Source: Sphingobium algorifonticola (lineage in GTDB: Bacteria > Pseudomonadota > Alphaproteobacteria > Sphingomonadales > Sphingomonadaceae). From it: a DNA stretch of 64,000 bases. Every line of letters begins with the position of its first letter. Positions within the stretch are counted from its first letter, which is position 1. The position numbers and the translations under genes were made by a program. The stretch covers positions 186,001 to 250,000 of the forward strand of contig NZ_RZUL01000003.1 of the NCBI RefSeq assembly GCF_004005485.1, read 5' to 3'. The notes under the pieces were generated by a model. The model was not told the DNA's origin, did no database searches, and worked only from the letters and a program-made list of their open reading frames with translations. Of this stretch, positions 54,335 through 63,330 are shown piece after piece.

Positions 54335-55099
54335 TCAGCCCGCGGCGGCTGCCGCCGCGATGATCGGCCCGAAACTCTCCGCCTTCAGGCTGGCCCCGCC
54401 GACCAGCCCGCCATCGACGTCGGCCAGCGCAAAGACATCGGCCGCATTGGCGGCGTTCACCGATCCCCCATAGAGTATCCGCATATGCGCGCCGTCCGCA
54501 CCGATCGCATCGACCAGTGCCGCCCGGATTGCGCCGTGCATTTCGGATATCTGGTCCATCGTCGGGATGCGGCCCGTGCCGATGCACCAGACCGGCTCAT
54601 AGGCGATCGACAGCCAGTCCGCGGCGGCAGCCTGCGGCAAGGATGCCGAAAGCTGCGAGAGCACGAATGGCAAGGCCGCACCGGCGTCCCGCGTATCCAG
54701 GCTCTCACCGACACAGAGTATGACTTTGAGGCCCTGCGCGCGGGCGGCGCATGCCTTTGCGGCGACATCGGCATCGGTCTCGTGCTGGTCGGCGCGTCGC
54801 TCGCTGTGGCCGACGATCACCCAGGTCGCGCCGACTTCCTTCAGCATTGCGGCGGAGAGGCAACCGGTATGCGCGCCGCTGTCCTGCGCATGGCAGTCCT
54901 GCCCGCCAATGAAAGCACCGCCCCGTGCTTCCGACGCGGAAAGAATCAGTGTCGCAGGGACGCACAAGCCCACCTCGACGGACGCATGCGTGTTGGCCTC
55001 CGCCCCGATCGCGGCGACCTGCGGCAGGTGCGCGCGCAAGCCATTCATTTTCCAGTTGCCCACCACCAGCTTGCGGCGGCCGATTATGCCTTCGTTCAT
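54335..55099 (-). CDS. tpiA: Triosephosphate isomerase
   Basis: Interconverts dihydroxyacetone phosphate and glyceraldehyde 3-phosphate. The 254-residue product has the catalytic lysine in VGNWKMNG, the histidine in VGHSERR, the glutamate in AYEPVWCIGTGR, and the phosphate-binding LYGGSVN-like sequence near the C-terminus. The ATG at 55099 (MNEGIIGRRKL) gives the normal length; a longer frame upstream is foreign. It diverges from ppiD across 174 bases that should contain both promoters, in which I see no clear consensus. Confidence 0.96.
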   Translation of the reverse strand: MNEGIIGRRKLVVGNWKMNGLRAHLPQVAAIGAEANTHASVEVGLCVPATLILSASEARGGAFIGGQDCHAQDSGAHTGCLSAAMLKEVGATWVIVGHSERRADQHETDADVAAKACAARAQGLKVILCVGESLDTRDAGAALPFVLSQLSASLPQAAAADWLSIAYEPVWCIGTGRIPTMDQISEMHGAIRAALVDAIGADGAHMRILYGGSVNAANAADVFALADVDGGLVGGASLKAESFGPIIAAAAAAG

Positions 55100-55273
55100 C
55101 GCTCCACGATCTCCTGCACGAAATGGGATGCTGCGCCGCCGCATAACGCTTCCTGCGGCATTGTCCACCCGCGCCCGCCCGCAACCCCGCCTGCGCGGCT
55201 CGCCCCTCGACAGCAGGCGGATTCGATCCTAAAGCGGCCCGGACCTTGCCTTTGCCCCTTGTTGCGGACCGTT

Positions 55274-57226
55274 ATGCTCAGCTTCTTCCGTCGTATCCTG
55301 CGCTCGAAATTCGGCGTTTTCATCTCGCTCGCCTTTCTGGCGATCATCGCCTTTGCCTTTGCCGCCGGGGATATCACCAATCTTGGCGGGATGAGCGGTA
55401 TCGGTGGCAGCGGCGGTGTTGCGGCCAAGGCAGGCGGCGAAACGCTGACCGTCACGGAGCTGCAATCCCGTGCCCAACGCGCTTTCGAACAGCAGCGCAG
55501 CCAGAACCCGACGCTCCAGATCGGCGAGTTCATTGCCCAGGGCGGGGTGGAGCAGGTATTTGACCAGATGGTCGCCGGGGTCACTGTCAGTGCCTATGCC
55601 GACGATCAGGGCATGGCCGTTTCGAAGCGGATGGTCGATGCCGAAATCGCCAGCATTCCGGCCTTCCAGGACGCGTCCGGCAAGTTCAGCGAAACCCTGT
55701 TCCGCCAGTTGCTGGCGCGGGAGGGCATCCAGGAACCGGCCTTGCGCGCGGACATCGCGCGCGATCTGATCGGCAAGCAGCTGATCGGCCCGGCGGGTCT
55801 TGGCGTGCAGCTTGGCCGCGACATGGTGTTGCCTTATGCCTCGCTACTGCTTGAGGCGCGCAGCGGCCGCATCGCCGCCATACCGGCGGGTGCCTTCGCG
55901 CCAAAGACGCCACCGACCGACGCGCAGGTGCAGGCCTATTACACCAAAAACGCCGATCGCTATTCGATCCCGGAACAGCGCCGCCTGCGCTATGCGGTGA
56001 TCGATTCCTCGCGCTTTGTCGGCGCGGCGACCCCCACGGACGCCGAAATCGCAGCCTATTACGCACAGAACAAAGCAAGCTATGCGGCGCGCGAAACGCG
56101 CAGCTTCGACCGGCTGGTCATGCCGACGGAAGCCGCCGCAAAGGCGATCGCCGCCGAAGTCAAGGGCGGCAAGTCGATGGCGCAGGCCGCGCAGGCGGCC
56201 GGGCTGGCCGTCGCCACGCTCAAGGACCAGTCGCGCGATGCGATGGCGCGCGACGGCAACGCCGCGCTGGCGCAGGCCGCTTTCGCTGCCCCTACCGATG
56301 CCGTGGTCGGCCCCGTGCGGACGCCGCTCGGCTGGCAGGTGCTGCGCGTCACCGCGATCAACGGCGTCCCCGAACGCACGCTCGCGCAGGTCCGCCCCGA
56401 AATCATCGCTACGCTGCGGACGCGCAAGACCGAACAGTTGCTCGGCGATTTCACTGGAAAGATTGAGGATCAGGTCGGCGACGGCGCGACCTTCGACGAT
56501 GTTGCGAAGGACAACGGCCTCGCCGTCGAAACATCCCGCCTCGTGATTTCGACCGGGCAGGATGTGCAGGACACCATTTTCCAGCCTGGTCCCGATCTTA
56601 AGATTTTGCTGAAGCCCGGTTTCGACATGAGCGCGGATGACGATGCGCAACTGGTGCCGCTGGTGCCGGGGCAACGCTATGCTCTGCTGGACGTGGCGGA
56701 CATCGTCGCCCCGGCGCCGCCGCCACTCGCCAAGGTGCGCGCGATTATCGCCGAACAATATCTGCTCAGCCTCGGCGCCGCCAAGGCCAAACAGGTTGCC
56801 GACCAGATTCGCGTGCAGGTTGCAAAGGGCACCCCGCTCGATGCCGCGCTCAAATCGACCGGCGTCACCCTGCCCGCACCGCAGACCGTTGCCGGGCGTC
56901 GCGCCGATCTGCTGCGCGGCCAGCAGCGCCCGTCGCCTGAAATCGCCTTGCTGTTCGCGATGACGCCCAAAAGCGTCAAGACGCTCGATCTGCCGGGCGG
57001 ACAGGGCACGCTTGTCGTCGTGCTCGATCAGATCCAGCGCGCCGACGCCGCGTCGCAGCCCGCGCTGGTGGAGCGCGTCCGCGGCCAGTTCGTGCAGGTG
57101 GTTGGTGGCGAATATGCCGATCAGTTCGAACGCGCGATGGAAAAACGCCTGCGCGTGAAACGCGATGCGGCCGCCATCGAAAAGGCGAAGCAGGCGCTGC
57201 GCACCGCCAATGGCGTGACGCCCTGA
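55274..57226 (+). CDS. ppiD: Membrane-anchored peptidyl-prolyl isomerase PpiD-like
   Basis: Periplasmic folding factor tethered to the inner membrane near the Sec exit. The 650-residue product has one N-terminal membrane segment (FGVFISLAFLAIIAFAFAAGD), a SurA-like N-terminal helical domain, a parvulin-type PPIase region (about residues 270-370; RSFDRLVMPTEAAAKAIA and VGPVRTPLGWQVLRVTAI), and a long C-terminal helical part. The parvulin part is less conserved than in enzymes such as SurA, so isomerase activity is uncertain. It heads a run of genes ppiD-trpE-trpG-trpD-trpC-moaC-moeA; trpE begins three bases after its stop. Confidence 0.9.
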   Translation: MLSFFRRILRSKFGVFISLAFLAIIAFAFAAGDITNLGGMSGIGGSGGVAAKAGGETLTVTELQSRAQRAFEQQRSQNPTLQIGEFIAQGGVEQVFDQMVAGVTVSAYADDQGMAVSKRMVDAEIASIPAFQDASGKFSETLFRQLLAREGIQEPALRADIARDLIGKQLIGPAGLGVQLGRDMVLPYASLLLEARSGRIAAIPAGAFAPKTPPTDAQVQAYYTKNADRYSIPEQRRLRYAVIDSSRFVGAATPTDAEIAAYYAQNKASYAARETRSFDRLVMPTEAAAKAIAAEVKGGKSMAQAAQAAGLAVATLKDQSRDAMARDGNAALAQAAFAAPTDAVVGPVRTPLGWQVLRVTAINGVPERTLAQVRPEIIATLRTRKTEQLLGDFTGKIEDQVGDGATFDDVAKDNGLAVETSRLVISTGQDVQDTIFQPGPDLKILLKPGFDMSADDDAQLVPLVPGQRYALLDVADIVAPAPPPLAKVRAIIAEQYLLSLGAAKAKQVADQIRVQVAKGTPLDAALKSTGVTLPAPQTVAGRRADLLRGQQRPSPEIALLFAMTPKSVKTLDLPGGQGTLVVVLDQIQRADAASQPALVERVRGQFVQVVGGEYADQFERAMEKRLRVKRDAAAIEKAKQALRTANGVTP

Positions 57227-57229
57227 TCC

Positions 57230-58744
57230 GTGCGCGACGGCCAACATGCCGATGACACTGCCCGGCAGGCGCTCAACGCCGGCCGGTCTGCGCTGGTCTG
57301 GCGTCGCCAGATCGCCGACACCGATACGCCGATCTCCGCCGCGCTGAAACTGTTCGAAGCCGACCGGGGCGACTTCCTCCTCGAATCGGTCGAGGGCGGC
57401 GCCGTGCGCGGACGCTACAGCCTGATCGGCCTTGCGCCCGATCTGGTGTTTCGCGCCACCGGCAACCGCGCTGAAATCAACCGCAACTGGCAGACCGACC
57501 GGACAGCGTTCGGTCTCGCCGCGCAGGATACGCTGGCCGCATTGCGCGCGCTGGTGGAGGAGTGCCGGGCGGATATGGACCCCGCCCTGCCTTCCGCGCT
57601 CGCCTGTCTCGTGGGCTATTTCGGCTATGAGACGATCGGCCTCGTCGAGAAACTGCCGCGTCCGCCGGCCAACCCCATTGCGGTGCCCGACATGCTGTTC
57701 GTGCGGCCGACCGTCATCCTCATCTTCGATCGTCTGGCCGATGCGCTCTATCTGGTCGCGCCAGTCTGGAAAGGCAGCTTTGTCGATGCCGACAGGGCGA
57801 TCGCGGCCGCGCATGACCGGATCGATGCCGCCGCCGCGCGGCTCGCCGGACCCATCCCGGACAGCGCCCCGCCGCCCGACCTCCCCGATGTTGTCGTCAT
57901 GCCCGTCCTGCCGGAGGGGCGCTATGGCGACATGGTGTTGCGGGCAAAAGACTATATCGTTGCCGGTGACATCTTTCAGGTCGTCCTTGCCCAACGCTTC
58001 ACCAGCCCGTTCACGCTCCCCCCGATCGCCCTCTATCGCGCGCTGCGGCGGATCAATCCTTCGCCCTTCCTCTATTATCTCGATCTCCCCGGCTTCGCGC
58101 TCATCGGCTCAAGCCCGGAAATCCTCGTCCGGGCGCGCGATGGGGAAGTCACCATCCGTCCGATAGCAGGCACGCGTCCGCGCGGGCGAACGGCGACAGA
58201 GGATGCCGCCAATCGCGACAGCCTGCTCGCCGATCCCAAGGAACGGGCCGAACATCTGATGCTGCTGGACCTGGGCCGCAACGATGTCGGCCGCGTCGCC
58301 CGCGCGGGCACAGTGACGGTGACGGACAGCTATGGCGTGGAGTTCTACAGCCACGTCATGCATGTCGTCTCCAACGTGGTGGGGCAAATAGCCCCCGGTA
58401 AAGACGCGCTCGATGCGCTGTTCGCGGGCTTTCCCGCAGGCACGGTGAGCGGCGCGCCCAAGGTTCGCGCCTGCGAGATCATCGCCGAGCTGGAACCGGA
58501 AACGCGCGGGGCTTATGCGGGCGGCGTCGGCTATTTCTCGCCCGACGGCAATATGGACAGTTGCATCGTCCTGCGCACCGCCGTGCTCAAGGACGGGGTG
58601 ATGCATGTGCAGGCCGGTGCAGGCATTGTTGCCGACAGCGATCCCGCCTACGAACAGCGCGAATGCGAGGCCAAGAGCGGCGCCCTGATCGCGGCAGCTC
58701 GCGAAGCCGTGGCGATTGCGCGCGAAGCGGCTTTCGGGCAGTGA
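57230..58744 (+). CDS. trpE: Anthranilate synthase component I
   Basis: Makes anthranilate from chorismate with TrpG. The 504-residue product has the N-terminal tryptophan-binding region with LLESVEGG, and the chorismate-utilising domain with [59 protein letters not shown] and [15 protein letters not shown]. The start is GTG at 57230, three bases after the ppiD stop and without a clear ribosome binding site, so coupling to ppiD is likely. I see no leader peptide or attenuator. trpG follows seven bases downstream. Confidence 0.95.
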   Translation: MRDGQHADDTARQALNAGRSALVWRRQIADTDTPISAALKLFEADRGDFLLESVEGGAVRGRYSLIGLAPDLVFRATGNRAEINRNWQTDRTAFGLAAQDTLAALRALVEECRADMDPALPSALACLVGYFGYETIGLVEKLPRPPANPIAVPDMLFVRPTVILIFDRLADALYLVAPVWKGSFVDADRAIAAAHDRIDAAAARLAGPIPDSAPPPDLPDVVVMPVLPEGRYGDMVLRAKDYIVAGDIFQVVLAQRFTSPFTLPPIALYRALRRINPSPFLYYLDLPGFALIGSSPEILVRARDGEVTIRPIAGTRPRGRTATEDAANRDSLLADPKERAEHLMLLDLGRNDVGRVARAGTVTVTDSYGVEFYSHVMHVVSNVVGQIAPGKDALDALFAGFPAGTVSGAPKVRACEIIAELEPETRGAYAGGVGYFSPDGNMDSCIVLRTAVLKDGVMHVQAGAGIVADSDPAYEQRECEAKSGALIAAAREAVAIAREAAFGQ

Positions 58745-58751
58745 TGCGGCC

Positions 58752-59336
58752 ATGATCCTCGTCATCGACAATTATGACAGCTTCACCTGGAACCTTGTCC
58801 ATTACCTCATGGAACTGGGCGCGGAAGTCGAAGTGGTCCGCAACGACGCCATGTCGGCCGGGCAGGCGATGTCCTCCGGCGCGGAGGCGTTTCTGCTTTC
58901 GCCCGGTCCCTGCACCCCCAATGAAGCGGGCATCAGCCTTGATATCGTGGGCGCCTGCGCCGATGCGGGCAAGCCGCTGCTGGGCGTATGCCTGGGCCAT
59001 CAGTCGATCGGGCAATATTTCGGCGGGCGCGTGGTGCGCGGCGGCCTGATGCACGGCAAGACGTCACCGATCGCCCATGACGGCACCGGGCTGTTCGTCG
59101 ATCTGCCCTCGCCGTTCACCGCCACCCGCTATCACTCGCTGATCGTGGAGGATGTGCCCGATTGCCTGATCGTCAACGCGACCAGCGACGATGGCTCCGT
59201 CATGGGCTTCCGTCACCGCGACCTGCCGATCCACAGCGTGCAGTTCCATCCCGAAAGCATCGCCACCGAACATGGCCACGCCATGCTCGCCAATTTCATG
59301 ACGGCAGCGGGCATGAAGGTGAAGGCGCGGGCGTAA
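58752..59336 (+). CDS. trpG: Anthranilate synthase component II (glutamine amidotransferase)
   Basis: Supplies ammonia to TrpE. The 194-residue product has [26 protein letters not shown], the nucleophile cysteine in [15 protein letters not shown], and the His-Glu pair in [13 protein letters not shown]. In many bacteria the same protein also serves p-aminobenzoate synthesis. The ATG at 58752 gives the standard start [15 protein letters not shown]-like inverted repeat pair lies between it and trpD. Confidence 0.95.
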   Translation: MILVIDNYDSFTWNLVHYLMELGAEVEVVRNDAMSAGQAMSSGAEAFLLSPGPCTPNEAGISLDIVGACADAGKPLLGVCLGHQSIGQYFGGRVVRGGLMHGKTSPIAHDGTGLFVDLPSPFTATRYHSLIVEDVPDCLIVNATSDDGSVMGFRHRDLPIHSVQFHPESIATEHGHAMLANFMTAAGMKVKARA

Positions 59337-59346
59337 AGGCACCGCT

Positions 59347-59425
59347 GTTCCCCGGCGAAAGCCGGGGCCCAGGGCAACACCGTGCCGTCCTTTGAGGCTC
59401 TGGGCCCCGGCTTTCGCCGGGGAAC
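59347..59425. repeat. Perfect inverted REP-like pair inside the trp cluster
   Basis: A 26-base unit (59347-59372: GTTCCCCGGC, GAAA loop, GCCGGGGCCCAG) is repeated exactly in inverse orientation at 59400-59425. Each unit forms a seven-base-pair CCCCGGC/GCCGGGG stem with a GAAA or TTTC loop, and the two units can pair with each other over their full length. It splits trpG from trpD within one transcriptional direction. Confidence 0.85.
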
Positions 59426-59503
59426 GATGCATACAGACGGGACTTGGCGTTAAACGCACGGATAGTTGTTTTGCGGCTTCAAGAACCGCGCTAATGCCTC
59501 CCC

Positions 59504-60496
59504 ATGTCCGCCCTGCCCGACCCATCGCTGCCGCTCGACGCCCCCACTGCCGCGCAGGCGTTTGCCACGATGCTCGACGGCGCACCATCCGATACCGACA
59601 TCGCCGATTTCCTGATCGTGATGAGCGACCGGGGCGAGACCGCGATTGAGATCGCCGCCGCGGCGCAGGCGATGCGTGACCGGATGATCTCCATATCCGC
59701 GCCCGCCAACGCTATCGACGTATGCGGCACCGGCGGGGACGGGCATCATACGCTCAACGTTTCCACGGCCGTCGCGCTGGTTGTCGCGGCCTGCAATGTG
59801 CCGGTTGCCAAGCATGGCAATCGCGCGGCCTCCTCCAAGGCGGGAGCGGCCGATACGCTGGAGGCGCTGGGGCTGGACCTCGCCCGCGCCGCGGACATCG
59901 CCGAACGCTCGTTGGCCGATCTCGGCATCTGTTTCCTGTTTGCGCAGAACCATCATCCCGCGCTCCGGCGTCTCGGCCCGATCCGCAAGGCGCTGGGCCG
60001 CCGCACGATCTTCAATCTGATGGGTCCGCTTGCCAATCCCGCCCGCGTCCGCCGCCAGCTTATCGGCATCGCCCGTCCCGCCTATGTGCCCATCTATGCC
60101 GAAGCGCTCGCCATGCTGGGTGCCGATCGCGCCTTGGTGGTTTCGGGCGACGAGGGGCTTGACGAGCTTTCGGTCGAGGGCGGCAACGACGTCGCCGATG
60201 TGACGCCCGATGGCATCGTTGCCATGCGCCGCTGGTCCCCGACCGATGCGGGCCTGCCTACCCATCCGATCGACGCCATCCGCGGCGGCGATCCCGCCCA
60301 CAATGCCGCCGCGTTGCGCGCGCTGCTGATGGGTGAGGCTGGTCCCTACCGCGACGCCGTGCTGTTCAATGCCGCCGCGGCCCTGATCGTCGCGGGCGCG
60401 GTTGACGATCTGCGCGCCGGGGCCGAAGAAGCCGCCGAAGCCATCGACAAGGGGCTGGCCAATGCCCTGCTCAACTGCTGGATCGCCTACCCATGA
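59504..60496 (+). CDS. trpD: Anthranilate phosphoribosyltransferase
   Basis: Second step of the tryptophan pathway, joining anthranilate to phosphoribosyl pyrophosphate. The 330-residue product has the PRPP-binding motif [46 protein letters not shown], and [10 protein letters not shown]. It starts at 59504, about 170 bases after trpG, and overlaps trpC by four bases (ATGA). The repeat upstream may reduce read-through from trpG, so an internal promoter is possible, though I could not identify one. Confidence 0.95.
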   Translation: MSALPDPSLPLDAPTAAQAFATMLDGAPSDTDIADFLIVMSDRGETAIEIAAAAQAMRDRMISISAPANAIDVCGTGGDGHHTLNVSTAVALVVAACNVPVAKHGNRAASSKAGAADTLEALGLDLARAADIAERSLADLGICFLFAQNHHPALRRLGPIRKALGRRTIFNLMGPLANPARVRRQLIGIARPAYVPIYAEALAMLGADRALVVSGDEGLDELSVEGGNDVADVTPDGIVAMRRWSPTDAGLPTHPIDAIRGGDPAHNAAALRALLMGEAGPYRDAVLFNAAAALIVAGAVDDLRAGAEEAAEAIDKGLANALLNCWIAYP

Positions 60497-61281
60497 CCAA
60501 CAAGCTCATCGAGATTTGCGCCACGAAACGCCAGGAAGTCGCCGCGCGCCGGGCTGCGACGACGGTGGCTGCACTGGACGCCCGCGCCGCCGAACAAAGC
60601 GCCCCGCGCGGTTTCCGTGCCGCGCTCGATGCGGCTGCGCGCAACGGCTTCGGCCTCATCGCCGAAGTCAAGAAAGCCAGCCCGTCCAAAGGCCTGATCC
60701 GCGCCGATTTCGATCCTGCCGCCCATGCCGTCGCCTATCAGGCGGGCGGCGCGGCCTGCCTCTCCGTGCTGACCGATGCACCCTATTTCCAGGGGCATGA
60801 GGATTATCTGATGGCCGCCCGGTCGGCCTGTGCACTGCCCGTTCTGCGAAAGGATTTCATGGTCGACCCCTGGCAGGTGCTGGAAAGCCGGTCGATCGGG
60901 GCAGACGCCATCCTCATCATCGTAGCGGCACTCGATGACGTGCAGATGACCGATATCGAACAGGCGGCGATCGCGCTGGGCATGGATGTGCTGGTCGAGG
61001 TGCATGATGCGGCCGAACTGGAACGCGCGCTGGCGCTCACATCGCGCCTGATCGGCGTCAACAATCGCGACCTGCGCGATTTCACGGTCGATTTCGCGCG
61101 GACCTTTGAACTCGTCGATCGCGCGCCTGCGGATTGCACCTTCGTCGCCGAAAGCGGTCTCACCACCCGCGCCGATCTCGACGCGATGGCCGCACGCGGC
61201 GTCCGCTGCTTCCTGATCGGGGAGGCGTTGATGCGGCAGGCCGATGTCGAGGCCGCGACCCGCGCGCTGCTCGCCGTATGA
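60493..61281 (+). CDS. trpC: Indole-3-glycerol phosphate synthase
   Basis: Closes the indole ring of tryptophan. The 262-residue TIM-barrel protein has [16 protein letters not shown] with the catalytic lysine, [48 protein letters not shown] and GEALMRQ. All catalytic positions look intact. It overlaps trpD and moaC by four bases each, so these are translated together. The tryptophan synthase and TrpF genes are not in the window. Confidence 0.95.
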   Translation: MTNKLIEICATKRQEVAARRAATTVAALDARAAEQSAPRGFRAALDAAARNGFGLIAEVKKASPSKGLIRADFDPAAHAVAYQAGGAACLSVLTDAPYFQGHEDYLMAARSACALPVLRKDFMVDPWQVLESRSIGADAILIIVAALDDVQMTDIEQAAIALGMDVLVEVHDAAELERALALTSRLIGVNNRDLRDFTVDFARTFELVDRAPADCTFVAESGLTTRADLDAMAARGVRCFLIGEALMRQADVEAATRALLAV

Positions 61282-61766
61282 CAGGGGGGCTGACCCATAT
61301 CGATGCCGACGGCGCGGCACATATGGTCGACGTGTCGGCCAAGGCCAGCACCGTCCGGCAGGCGGTGGCGACGGGGCGGATAAGCATGTCGGCGGAGGCG
61401 GCCGACGCCATTGCGCAGGGTCTGGTCAAGAAAGGCGACGTGCTGGCCGTCGCCCGCGTCGCCGGGATCATGGCGGCGAAAAAGACCGCCGACCTTGTTC
61501 CGCTCTGCCACCCGCTGCCCTTGAGCGCGGTCACCGTCGATTTCCTGCTCGACGCGCACGGCGTGACGGCCACGGCCACGGCCCGCACGACCGCGCAGAC
61601 CGGCGTCGAAATGGAAGCCATGACCGCCGTGTCGGTCGCTCTCCTCACCGTCTATGACATGGCAAAGGCCATCGACAAGGCCATGGTCGTCAAGGATATC
61701 CGGCTGCTTGCGAAGACGGGGGGCAAGTCGGGCGACTGGCATGCACCCGCTGGACCCGTCGCCTGA
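61278..61766 (+). CDS. moaC: Cyclic pyranopterin monophosphate synthase MoaC
   Basis: Acts with MoaA in the first stage of molybdenum cofactor synthesis. The 162-residue product has [61 protein letters not shown] and the C-terminal KTGGKSGDW. The ATG at 61278 overlaps the trpC stop by four bases, and the stop overlaps the moeA start by one, so it is embedded in the trp transcript. Confidence 0.95.
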   Translation: MTGGLTHIDADGAAHMVDVSAKASTVRQAVATGRISMSAEAADAIAQGLVKKGDVLAVARVAGIMAAKKTADLVPLCHPLPLSAVTVDFLLDAHGVTATATARTTAQTGVEMEAMTAVSVALLTVYDMAKAIDKAMVVKDIRLLAKTGGKSGDWHAPAGPVA

Positions 61767-62947
61767 TGCCCCTGATGCCGGTCGCCGAGGCGCAGACCCG
61801 CCTCCTCGCGCTGGCGAACCCCTTGCCTGTCGAGGACGCCGCCCTGCTCGCCTGTACCGGACGCTGGCTCTCCGCCGATGTCCATGCAACCCGCGATCAG
61901 CCTTGGGCCGATCTTTCCGCCATGGACGGCTATGCCTTGCGCGCAGGCGAAGGGCCTTGGGATGTCGTTCAGGAAAGCACGGCAGGCGGGCCGGTACCTC
62001 GCCCGCTCGGGCCGGGCGAAGCGGCCCGCATCTTCACCGGCGCGCCGCTTCCCGCGGGGGCGGACAGCATCCTCATGCAGGAAAATGCCGAAAGGAACGG
62101 CGATCGCCTGTCCCGCGCAACAGCCGACGCGCTCGAACCCGGTGTCCACATCCGCCGCCTAGGATCAGATTTTGCGACAGGCGATCGGCTGCTTCCCGCC
62201 GGTACGAGGCTCCAGGCCCCGCAACTCGCGCTGGCGGCGCTGGGTGGCCATGCGATGCTTCCCGTCCGCCGTTGCCCGCGCATCGCCATCATCTCGACCG
62301 GCAATGAACTGGTGCCGGCCGGTGCCCCGGTTCCGCCCGGTACATTGCCGTCGTCCAATGCCGTGTTGCTCTCCGCCATGCTGGCCGCGCTGCCGTGCGA
62401 CATCGAGGATCAGGGCATCGTGCCCGACGATCTCTCCGCCATGACGCACGCCTTTGCCACAGCGGGGCAGGCCGACATCATCGTTACGACAGGCGGGGCA
62501 TCGGTGGGCGATCACGATCTGGTGCGCCCTGCCTTTGCAGCAGCCGGGGGCCAGCTCGATTTCTGGAAAATACGGATGCGGCCCGGCAAGCCGCTCATCG
62601 CGGGTACACGCGGCGCGTCGGTTTTTCTGGGCCTGCCCGGCAATCCGGTTTCGGCGTTCGTAACGGCTCATCTGTTCCTGCTGCCGCTCGTCCGCCATCT
62701 GCTCGGCAGTCCAGCACCGTTGCCATCGACTGCCCGTGCGGTGCTCGCAGCAGGCATCGGCCCGGCCGGAGAGCGCGACGAATATCTGCGCGCGCGGATG
62801 ACGGTTGATGGCGCAATGGCCCTGAACGCGCAGGACAGCGCCGCAACGCATGCTCTCGCGCAGGCCGACTGCCTTATTCTGCGCCCTGCCGGATCGCCCG
62901 CCGCACGCCCCGGCGAAAACATTACGATACTGCCTCTCCCGGCGTGA
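61766..62947 (+). CDS. moeA: Molybdopterin molybdenumtransferase MoeA
   Basis: Inserts molybdenum into adenylylated molybdopterin. The 393-residue product has the N-terminal substrate domain with SAMDGYALRA and RIFTGAPLPAGADSILMQE, the MoCF-type domain IAIISTGNELVPAGAP, TTGGASVGDHDLV and FLGLPGNPVSAFV, and a C-terminal beta domain. It starts on the ATG sharing a base with the moaC stop (TGATG) and is followed by a terminator. moaB is 26 kb away. Confidence 0.95.
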   Translation: MPLMPVAEAQTRLLALANPLPVEDAALLACTGRWLSADVHATRDQPWADLSAMDGYALRAGEGPWDVVQESTAGGPVPRPLGPGEAARIFTGAPLPAGADSILMQENAERNGDRLSRATADALEPGVHIRRLGSDFATGDRLLPAGTRLQAPQLALAALGGHAMLPVRRCPRIAIISTGNELVPAGAPVPPGTLPSSNAVLLSAMLAALPCDIEDQGIVPDDLSAMTHAFATAGQADIIVTTGGASVGDHDLVRPAFAAAGGQLDFWKIRMRPGKPLIAGTRGASVFLGLPGNPVSAFVTAHLFLLPLVRHLLGSPAPLPSTARAVLAAGIGPAGERDEYLRARMTVDGAMALNAQDSAATHALAQADCLILRPAGSPAARPGENITILPLPA

Positions 62948-62960
62948 CCTGACATACACG

Positions 62961-62990
62961 AAAAAGGGGCCGCCGCAGCGACCCCTTTCC
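62961..62990. terminator. Bidirectional terminator between moeA and the small minus-strand gene
   Basis: AAAGGGG (62963-62969) and CCCCTTT (62982-62988) form a seven-base-pair stem flanked by A residues on the left and T residues on the right. It can therefore end moeA transcription on the plus strand and the small gene on the minus strand, where the hairpin is followed by T residues. Confidence 0.8.
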
Positions 62991-63012
62991 ATGTCTCCGA
63001 CTGGACGACCTG

Positions 63013-63183
63013 TCAGCGTTGCTGTTCGCGGCCTGGGGACTGATCGTCCCGCTTGTCGCCGCCAAGCTGGCCCTGCCGGTTTTCCTGCTGCTGCTGGCGG
63101 TCCCGCTCGGCACCCTGGCCGGGCTTGCGATCCAAATCGCGGTCGTTATCGATATTGTCGTTCCGATTCTGGTCGGTCATCAT
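63013..63183 (-). CDS. Small glutamine/arginine-rich disordered protein
   Basis: A 56-residue product beginning [10 protein letters not shown] and rich in Gln, Arg, Asp, Asn and Gly, almost without hydrophobic residues, so it is expected to be disordered. It has no recognised domain. Support for translation is AGGAG five bases before the first ATG and a terminator directly after its stop. It diverges from lexA, whose SOS-controlled promoter lies in the 147-base gap. Small hydrophilic proteins of this kind are found in sphingomonads, but I cannot assign a role. Confidence 0.6.
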   Translation of the reverse strand: MMTDQNRNDNIDNDRDLDRKPGQGAERDRQQQQENRQGQLGGDKRDDQSPGREQQR

Positions 63184-63270
63184 CTCTCTCCTGTCCCTCG
63201 GGGGCGGGGACACGCAATGAACCGTCGGACGCTGTCGCTGTTCCCCACGGTGCGCCCAAGCGTTCACCGC

Positions 63271-63299
63271 TTGACGCGAACAGAAGCGTTTCCTATACG
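63271..63299 (+). promoter_or_regulatory. Sigma-70-type promoter of lexA
   Basis: TTGACG (63271-63276) and TATACG (63294-63299) are separated by exactly 17 bases. The transcription start should lie near 63306, inside the SOS box, about 25 bases before the lexA start codon. Confidence 0.75.
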
Positions 63300-63313
63300 T
63301 TCCCCGTCCGTTC
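63299..63313 (+). promoter_or_regulatory. LexA-binding SOS box of lexA
   Basis: GTTC (63299-63302) and GTTC (63310-63313) with seven bases between match the direct-repeat SOS box of alphaproteobacteria. It abuts the -10 element and covers the predicted transcription start, the position expected for autorepression by LexA. Confidence 0.85.
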
Positions 63314-63330
63314 CACAGGATGAGGTCGAT

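Noticed and set aside
55844..57994. 716-codon open frame opposite ppiD and trpE
   Set aside because: Spans two unrelated real genes on the other strand, which a true gene would not be expected to do.
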